Shown: positions 19,046 to 31,051, counted from the first letter of the stretch. The stretch is 64,000 nucleotides of DNA from Geodermatophilus aquaeductus (GCF_900182545.1 NZ_FXTJ01000002.1:707571-771570); one strand, 5' to 3'. Numbers and translations: made by a program. Notes: generated from the sequence alone by a model not told the origin.

Positions 19046-19793
19046 GCCGGTAGGCGTCGGTGCGGTAGGGCAGCTCGAGGACGGCACGGCCGCGGGTGTC
19101 GGGGTGGCCGGCCAGCAGGTCGCGGATGCCGCCGAGGAAGGCGGCGCGCCCCTCGGCGGTCATGGTGGCCACGTAGCTGCGGGTGCCGATGCCGCCCACG
19201 ACCTGCTCGGGCGTCACCGTCTGGACGATCCCCGACCGCGCCGTGGCGACGTCGGCCGGCAGCGCCTCGGCGAACCGCGCGACCACGCCCTGGTCGGCCT
19301 CGTGGCCGCGTGCCTCCGCGGCCAGGGCGGCGCCGAGCGCGGCCACCCACGGGACGGTCTCGTCGCGCACGTTCCACACGAACCCGACGACGCCGCCGGG
19401 CCGCAGCACCCGGCGCAGCTCCGCCGCGGCCGGCTCCGGGTCGAACCAGTGCGCGGCCTGGCCGGCGACGACGGCGTCGACGCTCGCGTCGGGCAGCGGG
19501 ACCGCCTCCGCCCCGCCGACCGCCACGGGGATCTCGGGGTGCCGGGCGGAGAGCTGTCCGAGCATCTCCGCCGACGGGTCGACGGCGAGCACCTCGTGCC
19601 CCGCGGCGACGAGGACGTCGGTGAGCAGGCCTGTGCCGGCGCCCAGGTCGAGCACGCGGCGCGGCCGGTTCCCGAGCAGGAAGGCCACCGCGTCGGGCGG
19701 GTAGCCCGGGCGGTGCGCGGCGTAGTCGGCCGCGACCGACCCGAACGACGTGCGCCGCTGGTCCCAGTCGGCGGGGTCGATCGTGCCGGTCAC
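19032..19793 (-). CDS. Class I SAM-dependent methyltransferase
   Basis: The 253-residue protein has VLDLGAGTGLLTDVLVAAG near residue 47, LAVDPSAEMLGQL and VLRPGGVVGFVWNVRD. The N-terminal FGSVAADYAAHRPGYP is common in the Methyltransf_11 group, which acts on small molecules or lipids. The substrate is unknown. It starts with GTG 8 bases after the topA stop and may be cotranscribed with topA. Its last codons overlap the winged-helix gene on the other strand. Confidence 0.85.
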   Translation of the reverse strand: MTGTIDPADWDQRRTSFGSVAADYAAHRPGYPPDAVAFLLGNRPRRVLDLGAGTGLLTDVLVAAGHEVLAVDPSAEMLGQLSARHPEIPVAVGGAEAVPLPDASVDAVVAGQAAHWFDPEPAAAELRRVLRPGGVVGFVWNVRDETVPWVAALGAALAAEARGHEADQGVVARFAEALPADVATARSGIVQTVTPEQVVGGIGTRSYVATMTAEGRAAFLGGIRDLLAGHPDTRGRAVLELPYRTDAYRLTPR

Positions 19794-19801
19794 GGCCCGG
19801 C

Positions 19802-22681
<2,880 letters not shown>

Positions 22682-22881
22682 GGTGCTCCTGTCGGTGGTG
22701 CTGGTCGCGGCAACGCGGTACGCGGTCTCGTCGTCACGCGGTGCGCCCCCTCGGCGGGCCACGGTAGGCCACGACCGCGGAACGCGACCGGCTGGCGACC
22801 CCGCGCGGGCGCGCCGTCACCGCGTCCAACGGTGCAGCAGCGCCGCTGTTCCCCGCCTCCCCCGCGCGGGTCCCGGCCCAC

Positions 22882-24456
22882 TCAGTCGGCCTGGCGCTCG
22901 CCGGTCACCACCTCGCCGATCGCGCCGACGGTGGGCCGGTCGGGGTCGTAGTACTCCCAGTGCAGGGTGTACGGGTCGACCGGCAGGAGGCTCGCGCCGA
23001 AGTCCGGGCGCCACGGGCTGGGGCCGAACCACTCGAGGGTGGAGATCGGGTCCGCCGGGGAGGAGGCGGTGTGGACCTCGGGCGCCTCGAGTCCGGTCGC
23101 GTCCTCCTCCTCGATCCCCGGGCTGCCCAGCAGGACGACCGCGTCGGCGTCGAGCAGGCCCGGCCGGTCGGCGGCCTGGTCGACGACCACGGTGCCGTAG
23201 CTGTGCGCGACGACGGTGACCCGCGGGTCGCCCGCACGGCCGGGCCCGTTGCCCTTCCGTGCCGCCGCCAGGCCCGCCAGGTCCCCGGCCAGCGCCGCGC
23301 CGCCCCGGGCCGCGGCGTCGGCGAAGGCCACGCGCCACGAGCCCGCACCGGCCGGCGGGCGGTAGCCGAACCAGGCGATCGTCGCGACCGAGGCGCCCGG
23401 CGCCGCGTCACGGGCGGCGTCCCCCACCGCCTGCGCGTCGTCGCCGAGCGCGTCGAGGTCGTCGGCGACCGTGTTGCCCAGGCCGGGAACGAGCAGCGCG
23501 ACGTCGTCGGCGGTGTCCGCGTCGCCGTGGACGAGCGCGACCAGGTCGTCGGCCGGTTCGTAGACCCAGAGCTGGACGGTCCGGCCCGCGGCCTCCTCCG
23601 CCGCCACCTCCGCGGCGACGGCCAGCGCCACCTCGCGTCCCGGGGCGGAGGGATCGGCCAGCGTCTGGTGGAGGAGGACGCGGTTGACCCGGTCGCGCAC
23701 CCACGCCGGCAGGCCGTCGAGCCGGCCGAGCTCGGGCGGCGCGGCGGTCAGGAGCTCGTCCCGCGCAGGTCCGGCCAGGCCGCCCCACCAGGCGGCGACC
23801 TCGTCGGGGGACGCGTCCGGCGGGGGGAGCACCGCCGGGACGCGGAAGGCACCGGCGGCGCCGGCCGCCGCGGAGAGGGCCGCGAAGCCCGCCGGGGCCG
23901 CGCCCCCGACGACGCCCACCGTGGCCAGCGGGCCGGCCGAGTCGGCCGCGTGCGTGGCGGCCCGGGCGGCGGCCCGGAGGGCGTCGGCCGCGGTCCCGGC
24001 GACCCGCTCCGCCGCGGCCGCCCGCTCGGCGATCGCCGCGTAGTGGTCGGCCACCGCCTCCGGTGTCGCGCCGGCGGCCGGTGGCGCCGCCGCGGGGACC
24101 ACCACCCCGCCCGCCTCGTCGACGGTCACCCCGAGAGCCGCCGCCTCGGCCAGCGCCTGCTCGGCGAGCTCCTGGGCGGTGCGCGCCTCGCGGGCGGTGT
24201 CCTCCAGCCGGACCAGCGAGGCCACCAGCGCGCCGGTCACCGCCGTGACCACGGCCGACACCTCGCCCAGTGCCAGCGCGGCGGCCTGCCCGGCGTCCCC
24301 GGACCAGCACTCGGCCTCCCGCAGGGCCCGCCCGACGGCCTCCATGCGCCCCCGCCACGGAGGCAGCCGCTCGGTGACCGCCTCGAGCGTCCAGACCGCG
24401 CCGTCGAGCAGGGCGACGTCCCACGCGGCGACCGCCGTGAGGCCCGGGGCGCTCAC
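22882..24456 (-). CDS. DUF1023-type alpha/beta hydrolase
   Basis: The 524-residue protein has an Ala-rich, largely helical N-terminal half (to about residue 280) resembling ESX/WXG-associated proteins. A C-terminal DUF1023 domain follows. The nucleophile elbow is VVAHSYGTVVV (G-x-S-x-G variant A-H-S-Y-G). VALLVPGLGNTV precedes it and HTASSPADPIS follows. The substrate is unknown. There is no signal peptide. The GTG start overlaps the stop of the preceding small helical gene. The two are probably made together and may be a type VII-linked pair. Confidence 0.8.
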   Translation of the reverse strand: MSAPGLTAVAAWDVALLDGAVWTLEAVTERLPPWRGRMEAVGRALREAECWSGDAGQAAALALGEVSAVVTAVTGALVASLVRLEDTAREARTAQELAEQALAEAAALGVTVDEAGGVVVPAAAPPAAGATPEAVADHYAAIAERAAAAERVAGTAADALRAAARAATHAADSAGPLATVGVVGGAAPAGFAALSAAAGAAGAFRVPAVLPPPDASPDEVAAWWGGLAGPARDELLTAAPPELGRLDGLPAWVRDRVNRVLLHQTLADPSAPGREVALAVAAEVAAEEAAGRTVQLWVYEPADDLVALVHGDADTADDVALLVPGLGNTVADDLDALGDDAQAVGDAARDAAPGASVATIAWFGYRPPAGAGSWRVAFADAAARGGAALAGDLAGLAAARKGNGPGRAGDPRVTVVAHSYGTVVVDQAADRPGLLDADAVVLLGSPGIEEEDATGLEAPEVHTASSPADPISTLEWFGPSPWRPDFGASLLPVDPYTLHWEYYDPDRPTVGAIGEVVTGERQAD

Positions 24457-24776
24457 CGGGTGCCCACGGGCAGCGCCGCCCGGGCGGCCAGCACGCGGTC
24501 GGAGACGGCGGCGTCGGCGAGCCGGTAGGACCGCACCGCCTCGAGCAGCGCGGTGGACGCCGCCCGCGCCCCGGCGACGAGGTCGGCGACGAGCACCGCC
24601 CACAGCTGCCCGGTCGCGCCGGCCTGGTCGGACACCTCGCCCGGCGCCGCCGTCGCCAGCGAGACGGCGGTGGAGCCGCACAGGTCGGCGTCGTCGGACA
24701 GCTCGGCGGCGAGTGCGGCGAGCTCCTCGCCCAGCGCCTGGACGGCGTCGAGCTGGATGGCGATCGGTGCGGACAA
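24453..24776 (-). CDS. Small helical WXG100-like protein
   Basis: This 107-residue Ala-rich protein is predicted to be entirely helical (ELAALAAELSDDADLCGSTAVSL... then ASTALLEAVRSYRLADAAVSDRVL). Size and pattern resemble ESAT-6-like or ESX-associated proteins, but no WxG turn is present; only GQLWAVL is seen mid-protein. The start is TTG, supported by a GGGAGG ribosome site. It overlaps the DUF1023 hydrolase gene by 4 bases, so the two products probably interact. The family assignment is tentative. Confidence 0.65.
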   Translation of the reverse strand: MSAPIAIQLDAVQALGEELAALAAELSDDADLCGSTAVSLATAAPGEVSDQAGATGQLWAVLVADLVAGARAASTALLEAVRSYRLADAAVSDRVLAARAALPVGTR

Positions 24777-24901
24777 CGGCCCTCCCGGCGTCGGCGCCGG
24801 GCCACGGTGGTCCGGCGCCGCGGACGCTAGGGCCGCACCGCGCCCGGACCGGTCCCGTCGTCCACAGCCGGCCGGCCGTCCACAACCGCCGCCGCGGGCC
24901 C

Positions 24902-24924
24902 CCGCCCGGCGCCAGGCCGGGCGG
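24902..24924 (-). terminator. Hairpin terminator after hppA
   Basis: A 9-base perfect stem (CCGCCCGGC / GCCGGGCGG) with a 5-base loop lies 18 bases downstream of the hppA stop on the minus strand. Confidence 0.6.
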
Positions 24925-24941
24925 AGGCTCGCGGGGTGGGC

Positions 24942-27197
24942 TCAGGTGGCGGAGGTGGAGAGCGTGTCCGCGGGCTCCTCGCTCGCGCCGCCGACGACGA
25001 CCGAGCGGCGCTTGGACACGATGACGGCACCGATGACCACCGCCGCGGCGGCCCCGGCGATGAGCAGCCGCACCGTGGTGTTGGCGTCGTCGCCGACCGA
25101 CAGCGTGACGACCGCCGGCGCGATGAGCAGCGCGACGAGGTTCATCACCTTGAGCAGCGGGTTGATCGCGGGGCCCGCGGTGTCCTTGAACGGGTCGCCG
25201 ACGGTGTCGCCGATGACGGTCGCCGCGTGCGCCTCGCTGCCCTTCCCGCCGTAGGCGCCGTCCTCCACCATCTTCTTGGCGTTGTCCCAGGCGCCGCCGG
25301 AGTTGGCGAGGAACACGGCCATCAGCGTGCCGGTGGCGATGGCGCCGACGAGGTAGGCCGCGAGCGGGCCGAAGCCCAGCCCGAAGCCGACCGCGACGGG
25401 GGCGAGGACGGCGAGCAGGCCGGGGGTGGCCAGTTCGCGCAGCGAGTCCTTGGTGCAGATGTCGACCACGGCGGAGTAGTCGGGCCGCTCGCTGTAGTCC
25501 ATGATCCCGGGCCGCGTGCGGAACTGCTCCCGGACCTCGAACACGACCCGCCCGGCGGCGCGGGAGACGGCGCTGATGGCAAGGCCGGAGAAGAGGAAGA
25601 CGACCGCCGCCCCGATGATCGCGCCGACGACGTTGTCCGGCTCGACCAGGCTGAACGCCTGCGCCAGGTCGACGTCGCCGAGCGCCGTGCGGACCTGCTC
25701 GTTGTAGGACCCGAACAGCGCCGTCGCGGCCAGGACGGCGGTGGCGATGGCGATGCCCTTGGTGATGGCCTTCGTGGTGTTGCCGACCGCGTCGAGGTCG
25801 GTGAGGACGCGCGCGCCCTCCTCGTCGATGTCGCCGGACATCTCGGCGATGCCCTGGGCGTTGTCGCTGACCGGCCCGAAGGTGTCCATCGAGACGATGA
25901 CGCCGGCGGTGGTGAGCAGGCCGCAGCCGGCCAGGGCGACGGCGTACAGCGCGGCACCGCCGCCGATGAGGAAGGCACCGTAGACCGCGCCGCCGATGAG
26001 CAGGGCGGCGTAGACCGCCGACTCCAGGCCCAGCGAGATGCCCGACAGGACGACGGTCGCCGCGCCGGTGAGCGAGCTGCGGCCGATGTCGCGGACCGGC
26101 TTGCGCGAGGTCTCGGTGAAGTAGCCGGTCAGCTGCTGGATGGCGGCGGCCAGGACGATGCCGATGAGGACGGACACGAAGCCGAGGACCTGCGGGTTGA
26201 CCACGGAGTCGGGGACGTCGGCCACGCCCGGCAGCACGGTGAAGGCCGCAACGACGACGAGCACGAGGGAGACCACCGCGGAGGTGAAGAAGCCGCGGTT
26301 GATCGGCGCCAGGCCGCTGGAGTCGTTCTTGCCGGGGTTGCTGGCGAGGATCCCGACGACGGAGGCCAGCACGCCGATGGCGGCCACGACGATCGGGAAC
26401 ACCATGCCGTCGGCGCCGAAGAAGACCTGTCCCAGGATCAGCGCGGCGACCAACGTGACGGCGTAGGACTCGAACAGGTCCGCGGCCATGCCGGCGCAGT
26501 CACCCACGTTGTCGCCCACGTTGTCGGCGATGGTCGCGGCGTTGCGCGGGTCGTCCTCGGGGATGCCGGCCTCGACCTTGCCGACGAGGTCGGCGCCGAC
26601 GTCGGCGGCCTTGGTGAAGATGCCCCCGCCGACGCGCATGAACATGGCCAGCAGGGCGCCGCCGAAGGCGAAGCCCTCGAGGACGACCGGGGCGGTCTCG
26701 TCGAAGAGCAGCAGCGCCAGGGAGGCGCCGAACAGGCCCAGGCCGACCGTGATCATCCCGCACACGCCGCCGGTCCGGTACGCGATGCGGAAGGACGGCC
26801 GATAGCCGCCGCTCTGGGCGGCGGCCGCGACCCGGACGTTGCCGCGCGTGGCCAGCGTCATCCCGATGAAGCCGACGGTCGCGGAGAACAGCGCGCCGAC
26901 GAGGAAGAAGACGGCCCGGGCCAGCCGCGTGCCCCAGCCGCCCTCGGAGACCGGGAGCACCAGCAGGAGCAGGAAGACGATGACGGCGAAGACCGCGAGG
27001 GTGCGGAACTGCCGCCTCAGGTAGGCCCCGGCCCCCTCCTGCACGGCCTGGGCGATCTCGCGCATGCGGACGGTGCCCTGGTCCGTGGCCAGGACGGCAC
27101 GCACGAGGGACCAGGCGAAGACGAGCGCAGCCAGCGAGACGACGAGGGCTGCCGTCACGAGGACGACGTCCCCGCCGGAGAGATCATTGTCCGGCAT
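24942..27197 (-). CDS. hppA: Membrane proton-pumping pyrophosphatase, K+-independent type
   Basis: HppA couples hydrolysis of pyrophosphate to proton export across the membrane. The 751-residue protein has about 16 membrane helices. The substrate motif DVGADLVGKVEAGIPEDDPRN is near residue 200. The determinant GNTTKAITKG has Lys where K+-dependent enzymes have Ala, which assigns it to the K+-independent class (established family rule). The ATG at 27197 has a GGGAGG ribosome site. A hairpin terminator follows. It complements the soluble Ppa at 10.6 kb, conserving energy from pyrophosphate under stress. Confidence 0.95.
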   Translation of the reverse strand: MPDNDLSGGDVVLVTAALVVSLAALVFAWSLVRAVLATDQGTVRMREIAQAVQEGAGAYLRRQFRTLAVFAVIVFLLLLVLPVSEGGWGTRLARAVFFLVGALFSATVGFIGMTLATRGNVRVAAAAQSGGYRPSFRIAYRTGGVCGMITVGLGLFGASLALLLFDETAPVVLEGFAFGGALLAMFMRVGGGIFTKAADVGADLVGKVEAGIPEDDPRNAATIADNVGDNVGDCAGMAADLFESYAVTLVAALILGQVFFGADGMVFPIVVAAIGVLASVVGILASNPGKNDSSGLAPINRGFFTSAVVSLVLVVVAAFTVLPGVADVPDSVVNPQVLGFVSVLIGIVLAAAIQQLTGYFTETSRKPVRDIGRSSLTGAATVVLSGISLGLESAVYAALLIGGAVYGAFLIGGGAALYAVALAGCGLLTTAGVIVSMDTFGPVSDNAQGIAEMSGDIDEEGARVLTDLDAVGNTTKAITKGIAIATAVLAATALFGSYNEQVRTALGDVDLAQAFSLVEPDNVVGAIIGAAVVFLFSGLAISAVSRAAGRVVFEVREQFRTRPGIMDYSERPDYSAVVDICTKDSLRELATPGLLAVLAPVAVGFGLGFGPLAAYLVGAIATGTLMAVFLANSGGAWDNAKKMVEDGAYGGKGSEAHAATVIGDTVGDPFKDTAGPAINPLLKVMNLVALLIAPAVVTLSVGDDANTTVRLLIAGAAAAVVIGAVIVSKRRSVVVGGASEEPADTLSTSAT

Positions 27198-27396
27198 CAG
27201 TACCTCCCAGCGGTCGGCTGCCGCCGGGCGGCTCGCGTCCCCGGTCGGCGGAGAGCACGTCGGCGAGCGGGACCGCCCGGCGACGCCGCGCCACTGTAAG
27301 CGAGATCACACCTCTCGTCTGCCCCCTCCGGCGGATGCGCAGGCGGAGGCCGCGACGGGCCAGCGGCGGGTTGCCCCCGGATGTGACAGTGGTGGG

Positions 27397-30063
27397 GTGA
27401 CCACGCTCCACCCGGTCCGGCCGGCTGCTCCCCCATCCGGCCGTGAGGGGTCATCGGGGGGTGACGTGTCCCGGGAGACGCCGGCCGGCAGTGCGCCGGC
27501 CGTCCACGGGGCGGCCGCCGGGCACGGGTCGGCCGTGCCGCCGGCGGGCAGCGTGCCGCCGGGGGCGGAGCTGCTCGAGGACCTGCTGGCAGGCACCGCC
27601 GAGGAGGAGTCCCCGGTCACCCACGTGCACCGGCTCGCGGTGCGGCGGAGCCGGACCCTGCCGTGGCCGGAGTGGGTCGACCCGGCGCTGCGCGAGCGGC
27701 TGGAACAGCAGGGCGTGGCTGAGCCGTGGCGGCACCAGGTCGAGGCCGCGCAGCTCGCCCGCGCGGGCACCTCGGTCGTGGTGGCCACGGGCACCGCGTC
27801 GGGCAAGTCGCTGGCCTACCAGCTGCCGGCGCTCACCCGGCTCGTGGAGGACCCGCGCGCCTGCGTCCTCTACCTCGCCCCGACCAAGGCCCTGGCCCGC
27901 GACCAGCTGGCCTCGGTGGCCGCGCTCGCCGACCCGTCGGTGCGGCCGGCGGCCTACGACGGCGACACCCCCGCCGAGGAGCGCGACTGGGTGCGCCGCC
28001 ACTCGCGGTGGATCGTCACCAACCCGGACATGCTGCACCGCGGCGTGCTGCCGGCCCACCAGCGCTGGTCGTCGACCCTGCGCAGGCTGGCCTACGTCGT
28101 CATCGACGAGTGCCACGCCTACCGCGGGGTGTTCGGCTCGCACGTCGGGCACGTGCTGCGCCGGCTGCGCCGCATCTGCCGCCGCTACGGCGCCGACCCG
28201 GTGTTCGTGCTGGCCTCGGCGACCGTGGCCGAGCCGGCCGCGGCGGCGACCCGGCTGGTCGGGGCGCCGGTCGTCGCCGTCACAGACGACGGCTCGCCGC
28301 GCCCGGGTGCCACGTTCGCGCTGTGGGAGCCGCCGCTGACCGAGCACACCGGTGAGCACGGTGCGCCGCTGCGCCGGTCGGCCGCCGCGGACACCGCCGG
28401 GCTGCTGGCCGACCTGGTCGAGCGCGGCGCGCGCACCCTGGCGTTCGTCCGGTCGCGGCGCAGCGCCGAGACGGTGGCCGAGCAGGCCCGCCGGCTGCTG
28501 GCCGACCGCGGCCGCGGCGACCTCGTCCGGCGGGTCGACTCCTACCGGGGCGGTTACCTGCCCGAGGAGCGCCGCGAGCTCGAGCGGGCGCTGTCCGCGG
28601 GCGACCTGCTCGGGGTCGCGACCACCAACGCCCTCGAGCTCGGCATCGACATCGCCGGTCTCGACGCCGTGGTGCTGGCCGGCTACCCGGGGACGCTGGC
28701 CTCCCTGTGGCAGCAGGCCGGCCGGGCCGGGCGCGCGCAGCGCGAGTCGCTCGTCGTCTTCGTCGCCCGCGACGACCCGCTGGACCACTACCTGGCCCAC
28801 CACCCGCGCGCGGTCTTCGGCCGGCCGGTCGAGGCCACCGTCACCGACCCCGCCAACCCCTACGTCCTCGGCCCGCAGCTGTGCTCCGCGGCCGCCGAGC
28901 TCCCGCTGACGCCCGAGGACCTGCCCGACTTCGGCGGCCCCGTGGCCGAGGCCCGGCTGGAGGAGCTCGTCGCCGCCGGCGACCTGCGGCGGCGCCCGGC
29001 CGGCTGGTACTGGGCCGGCCGTGGGCGTCCCGACGTCGACATCCGCGGCAGCGGCGGCGAGCCCGTGGCGATCATCGAGGGCGACACCGGACGGCTACTG
29101 GGCACCGTCGACGGCGGCGCGGCCCACTCGACCGTGCACACCGGCGCGCTCTACGTGCACCGCGGCGACACCTTCGTCGTCGACGAGTTCGACCCCGACG
29201 ACGCCTGCGCCGTCGTGCACGCCGAGAGCCCGGAGTGGACGACCGTGGCCCGCGACGTCACCGACCTCTCGATCGTCGACGTCGAGCGGACCCGCCGGCT
29301 GGGCACGGTCACCGCGCACACCGGCGTCGTCGACGTGACCAACCAGGTCGTGGCCTACCAGCGGCGGCGGGCCGGCACCGGCGAGGTGCTCGCGGAGTTC
29401 CCGCTGGACCTGCCCGCCCGCCAGCTCCGCACCCGCGCGGTGTGGCTGACCCTCGACGCCGACGCGGTGGCCCGCGCGGACGTCGACGACCTGGCACTGC
29501 CCGGCTCGCTGCACGCCGCCGAGCACGCCGCCATCGGGATCCTGCCGCTGCTGGCCACCTGCGACCGCTGGGACCTCGGCGGGCTGTCGACCGCGCTGCA
29601 CCCCGACACCGGCACCGCGACGGTGTTCGTCTACGACGGGCACCCGGGTGGCGCGGGCTTCGCCGAGCGCGGGTACGCCGCGCTGCGGCGGTGGCTGCGG
29701 GCCACCCGGGCCACCGTGGCCAGCTGCGAGTGCGAGAGCGGCTGCCCGTCCTGCGTGCAGTCGCCCAAGTGCGGCAACGGCAACGACCCGCTGGACAAGG
29801 CCGGCGCGGTGCGCGTGCTCGACGTCGTCCTCGACGAGCTGGCCGCCGCGGAGGGCGCGGGGGACGACGAGGACGGCGACGGGGCCGACGGCGGGACCGG
29901 CACCGCGCACGTCATGCCGACCGGTCCGGTCCGCGGCCTGCTGCGCCGGCCCGGCGTCGGACGGCCCCCCACCCGGCCGGAGGCCGAGGCCGGGGACCCG
30001 CCGGCCCCCGAGGGACCCGCCGACGCGGGCGGCGGGTACGTCGAGGACGACCTGGTCTTCTGA
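27397..30063 (+). CDS. DECH-box helicase of the helicase/secretion neighbourhood (MrfA/YprA-like)
   Basis: This 888-residue SF2 helicase has motif I ATGTASGKSLAY near residue 130 and motif II IDECHAY. Motif VI is QQAGRAGRAQRES. The C-terminal DUF1998-type region carries CECESGCPSCVQSPKCGNGN, a four-cysteine zinc site seen in MrfA/Hrq1-like DNA-repair helicases. From memory, the family next to actinobacterial Tad genes is called DECH_helic. The GTG at 27397 is chosen; a GACAGT hexamer lies 6 bases upstream. The long Pro/Ala-rich N-terminus makes the start uncertain. Likely role: DNA repair. Confidence 0.9.
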   Translation: MTTLHPVRPAAPPSGREGSSGGDVSRETPAGSAPAVHGAAAGHGSAVPPAGSVPPGAELLEDLLAGTAEEESPVTHVHRLAVRRSRTLPWPEWVDPALRERLEQQGVAEPWRHQVEAAQLARAGTSVVVATGTASGKSLAYQLPALTRLVEDPRACVLYLAPTKALARDQLASVAALADPSVRPAAYDGDTPAEERDWVRRHSRWIVTNPDMLHRGVLPAHQRWSSTLRRLAYVVIDECHAYRGVFGSHVGHVLRRLRRICRRYGADPVFVLASATVAEPAAAATRLVGAPVVAVTDDGSPRPGATFALWEPPLTEHTGEHGAPLRRSAAADTAGLLADLVERGARTLAFVRSRRSAETVAEQARRLLADRGRGDLVRRVDSYRGGYLPEERRELERALSAGDLLGVATTNALELGIDIAGLDAVVLAGYPGTLASLWQQAGRAGRAQRESLVVFVARDDPLDHYLAHHPRAVFGRPVEATVTDPANPYVLGPQLCSAAAELPLTPEDLPDFGGPVAEARLEELVAAGDLRRRPAGWYWAGRGRPDVDIRGSGGEPVAIIEGDTGRLLGTVDGGAAHSTVHTGALYVHRGDTFVVDEFDPDDACAVVHAESPEWTTVARDVTDLSIVDVERTRRLGTVTAHTGVVDVTNQVVAYQRRRAGTGEVLAEFPLDLPARQLRTRAVWLTLDADAVARADVDDLALPGSLHAAEHAAIGILPLLATCDRWDLGGLSTALHPDTGTATVFVYDGHPGGAGFAERGYAALRRWLRATRATVASCECESGCPSCVQSPKCGNGNDPLDKAGAVRVLDVVLDELAAAEGAGDDEDGDGADGGTGTAHVMPTGPVRGLLRRPGVGRPPTRPEAEAGDPPAPEGPADAGGGYVEDDLVF

Positions 30064-30432
30064 GCCCTCCGGCGGCACCGGCCCGGCTCGGGCGAGGCCC
30101 TGCGCCCGGCGGGTGCCCAGCGGCCCGAGCGGGACGGTGACCGCCACCCGCACGTCGACGACCGCGCCCTCGCCGACCGTGCACCCGGTGAGGACCGCGC
30201 CGTTGGCCTCGGCGACCTGCGCGGCGGCCGAGCACTCGGCCGGGTCCCCGGCGACCGCCCGGGCCGCGGCAGCGAGCGCCGCCAGATCGGCGGCGGACCC
30301 GGCCCGGTGGCGGGCGACGGCGGCCGCGCCGACCAGGACCGCCGCGAGCCCGACGACCGCGAGCACACCGGCCAGCGCCACCGTCCAGACCGTCGCCGAC
30401 CCGCGCTCGCCGGCCTCCCCGCGCCAGCTCAT
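29095..30432 (-). CDS. Rv3654c/TadE-like secreted protein, 3' end anomalous
   Basis: The first ~115 residues are a normal member of the helicase/secretion-neighbourhood TadE-like family. GSATVWTVALAGVLAVVGLAAVLVG is the prepilin-like hydrophobic segment, followed by RHRAGSAADLAALAAA and a cysteine pair around 65-80. After about residue 120 (near base 30075) the frame stays open to 29095 and reads antisense through the helicase 3' end, giving 445 residues. The expected short C-terminus and stop are missing. A small frameshift or a true antisense extension would explain this. ATG 30432 overlaps the tadE stop (ATGA). Only the N-terminal portion is well supported. Confidence 0.55.
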   Translation of the reverse strand: MSWRGEAGERGSATVWTVALAGVLAVVGLAAVLVGAAAVARHRAGSAADLAALAAAARAVAGDPAECSAAAQVAEANGAVLTGCTVGEGAVVDVRVAVTVPLGPLGTRRAQGLARAGPVPPEGSEDQVVLDVPAARVGGSLGGRRVPGLGLRPGGGPSDAGPAQQAADRTGRHDVRGAGPAVGPVAVLVVPRALRGGQLVEDDVEHAHRAGLVQRVVAVAALGRLHAGRAAALALAAGHGGPGGPQPPPQRGVPALGEARATRVPVVDEHRRGAGVGVQRGRQPAEVPAVAGGQQRQDPDGGVLGGVQRAGQCQVVDVRAGHRVGVEGQPHRAGAELAGGQVQRELREHLAGAGPPPLVGHDLVGHVDDAGVRGDRAQPAGPLDVDDREVGDVAGHGRPLRALGVHDGAGVVGVELVDDEGVAAVHVERAGVHGRVGRAAVDGAQ

Positions 30433-30761
30433 CCCGGCTCCACACCGGGCTCCAGGCGTGCGACAGCGCTCGCCCCGACCCCGACCGCCGGCCCGACGCC
30501 CAGCGGCGGCACCCGAGCGCTGACGGTGACCCGCACCTCCCCGCCCGCCACGGCCACCGCGGTCACCGCCCCCGCGGGAGCCGCGCGTGCCGCCAGCGCG
30601 CGCACCTGCGCCACGTCCTCGCCGCGGGCCGCCGCGCGGGCGCCCTCGCGCGCCGCGTCCACGCAGCGCAGGTGGGCCCCGACCACCACGACGGCGGACA
30701 CCACGGCGGCGAGCACGAGCAGCAGCACCGGCAGCACGACGGCGGTCTCGGCGGTGACCAT
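30429..30761 (-). CDS. TadE family pilus assembly protein
   Basis: This 110-residue pseudopilin-like protein begins MVTAETAVVLPVLLLVLAAVVSAVVVVGA. A Glu five residues in, followed by one long membrane helix, is the TadE/prepilin layout. The rest is a small external domain with no visible catalytic motif. The ATG at 30761 has an AGGAGG ribosome site; an upstream extension of the frame is ignored. It corresponds to Rv3655c of M. tuberculosis (synteny from memory). It is coupled to the downstream TadE-like gene by a 4-base overlap. Confidence 0.85.
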   Translation of the reverse strand: MVTAETAVVLPVLLLVLAAVVSAVVVVGAHLRCVDAAREGARAAARGEDVAQVRALAARAAPAGAVTAVAVAGGEVRVTVSARVPPLGVGPAVGVGASAVARLEPGVEPG

Positions 30762-30799
30762 GCCCGCCTCCTGCCGCTCGCCCCGGGGTCGGCGGGGAG

Positions 30800-31051
30800 T
30801 CAGGACAGGACCCCGAGGGCGGAGTCGACCAGGTCGCCCAGCGCGGTGACGACCGAGCCGCCGGTCACCACGCGGTAGAGGACCGCGGCGAAGGCGCAGG
30901 CCGCCACGGTCCCGACGGCGTACTCGGCGGTGCTCATGCCCGCCTCGGCGGTGGCGAGGGCCCGCGCCCACCGGCGTCGCAGCCGGCCGGGCCCCCGGGC
31001 CGCCGGGGCACTGATGGCGGGGACGTCAGGGCTGGGGTGGTCGGCGGTCAC
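30800..31051 (-). CDS. DUF4244 Flp-pilin-like protein
   Basis: This 83-residue protein has a basic leader (RRRWARALATAEAGMSTAEYAVG), then a hydrophobic helix (TVAACAFAAVLYRVV). The Gly-Met-Ser-Thr-Ala-Glu-Tyr run resembles the prepilin cleavage/E5 region of Flp pilins. It is therefore the probable major pilin. The GTG start has a GAGGAG site. In M. tuberculosis the equivalent gene directly follows tadC. Here the next minus-strand gene upstream is 7.3 kb away. The 220 bases before it form a divergent region with the GT2 gene. Confidence 0.85.
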   Translation of the reverse strand: MTADHPSPDVPAISAPAARGPGRLRRRWARALATAEAGMSTAEYAVGTVAACAFAAVLYRVVTGGSVVTALGDLVDSALGVLS

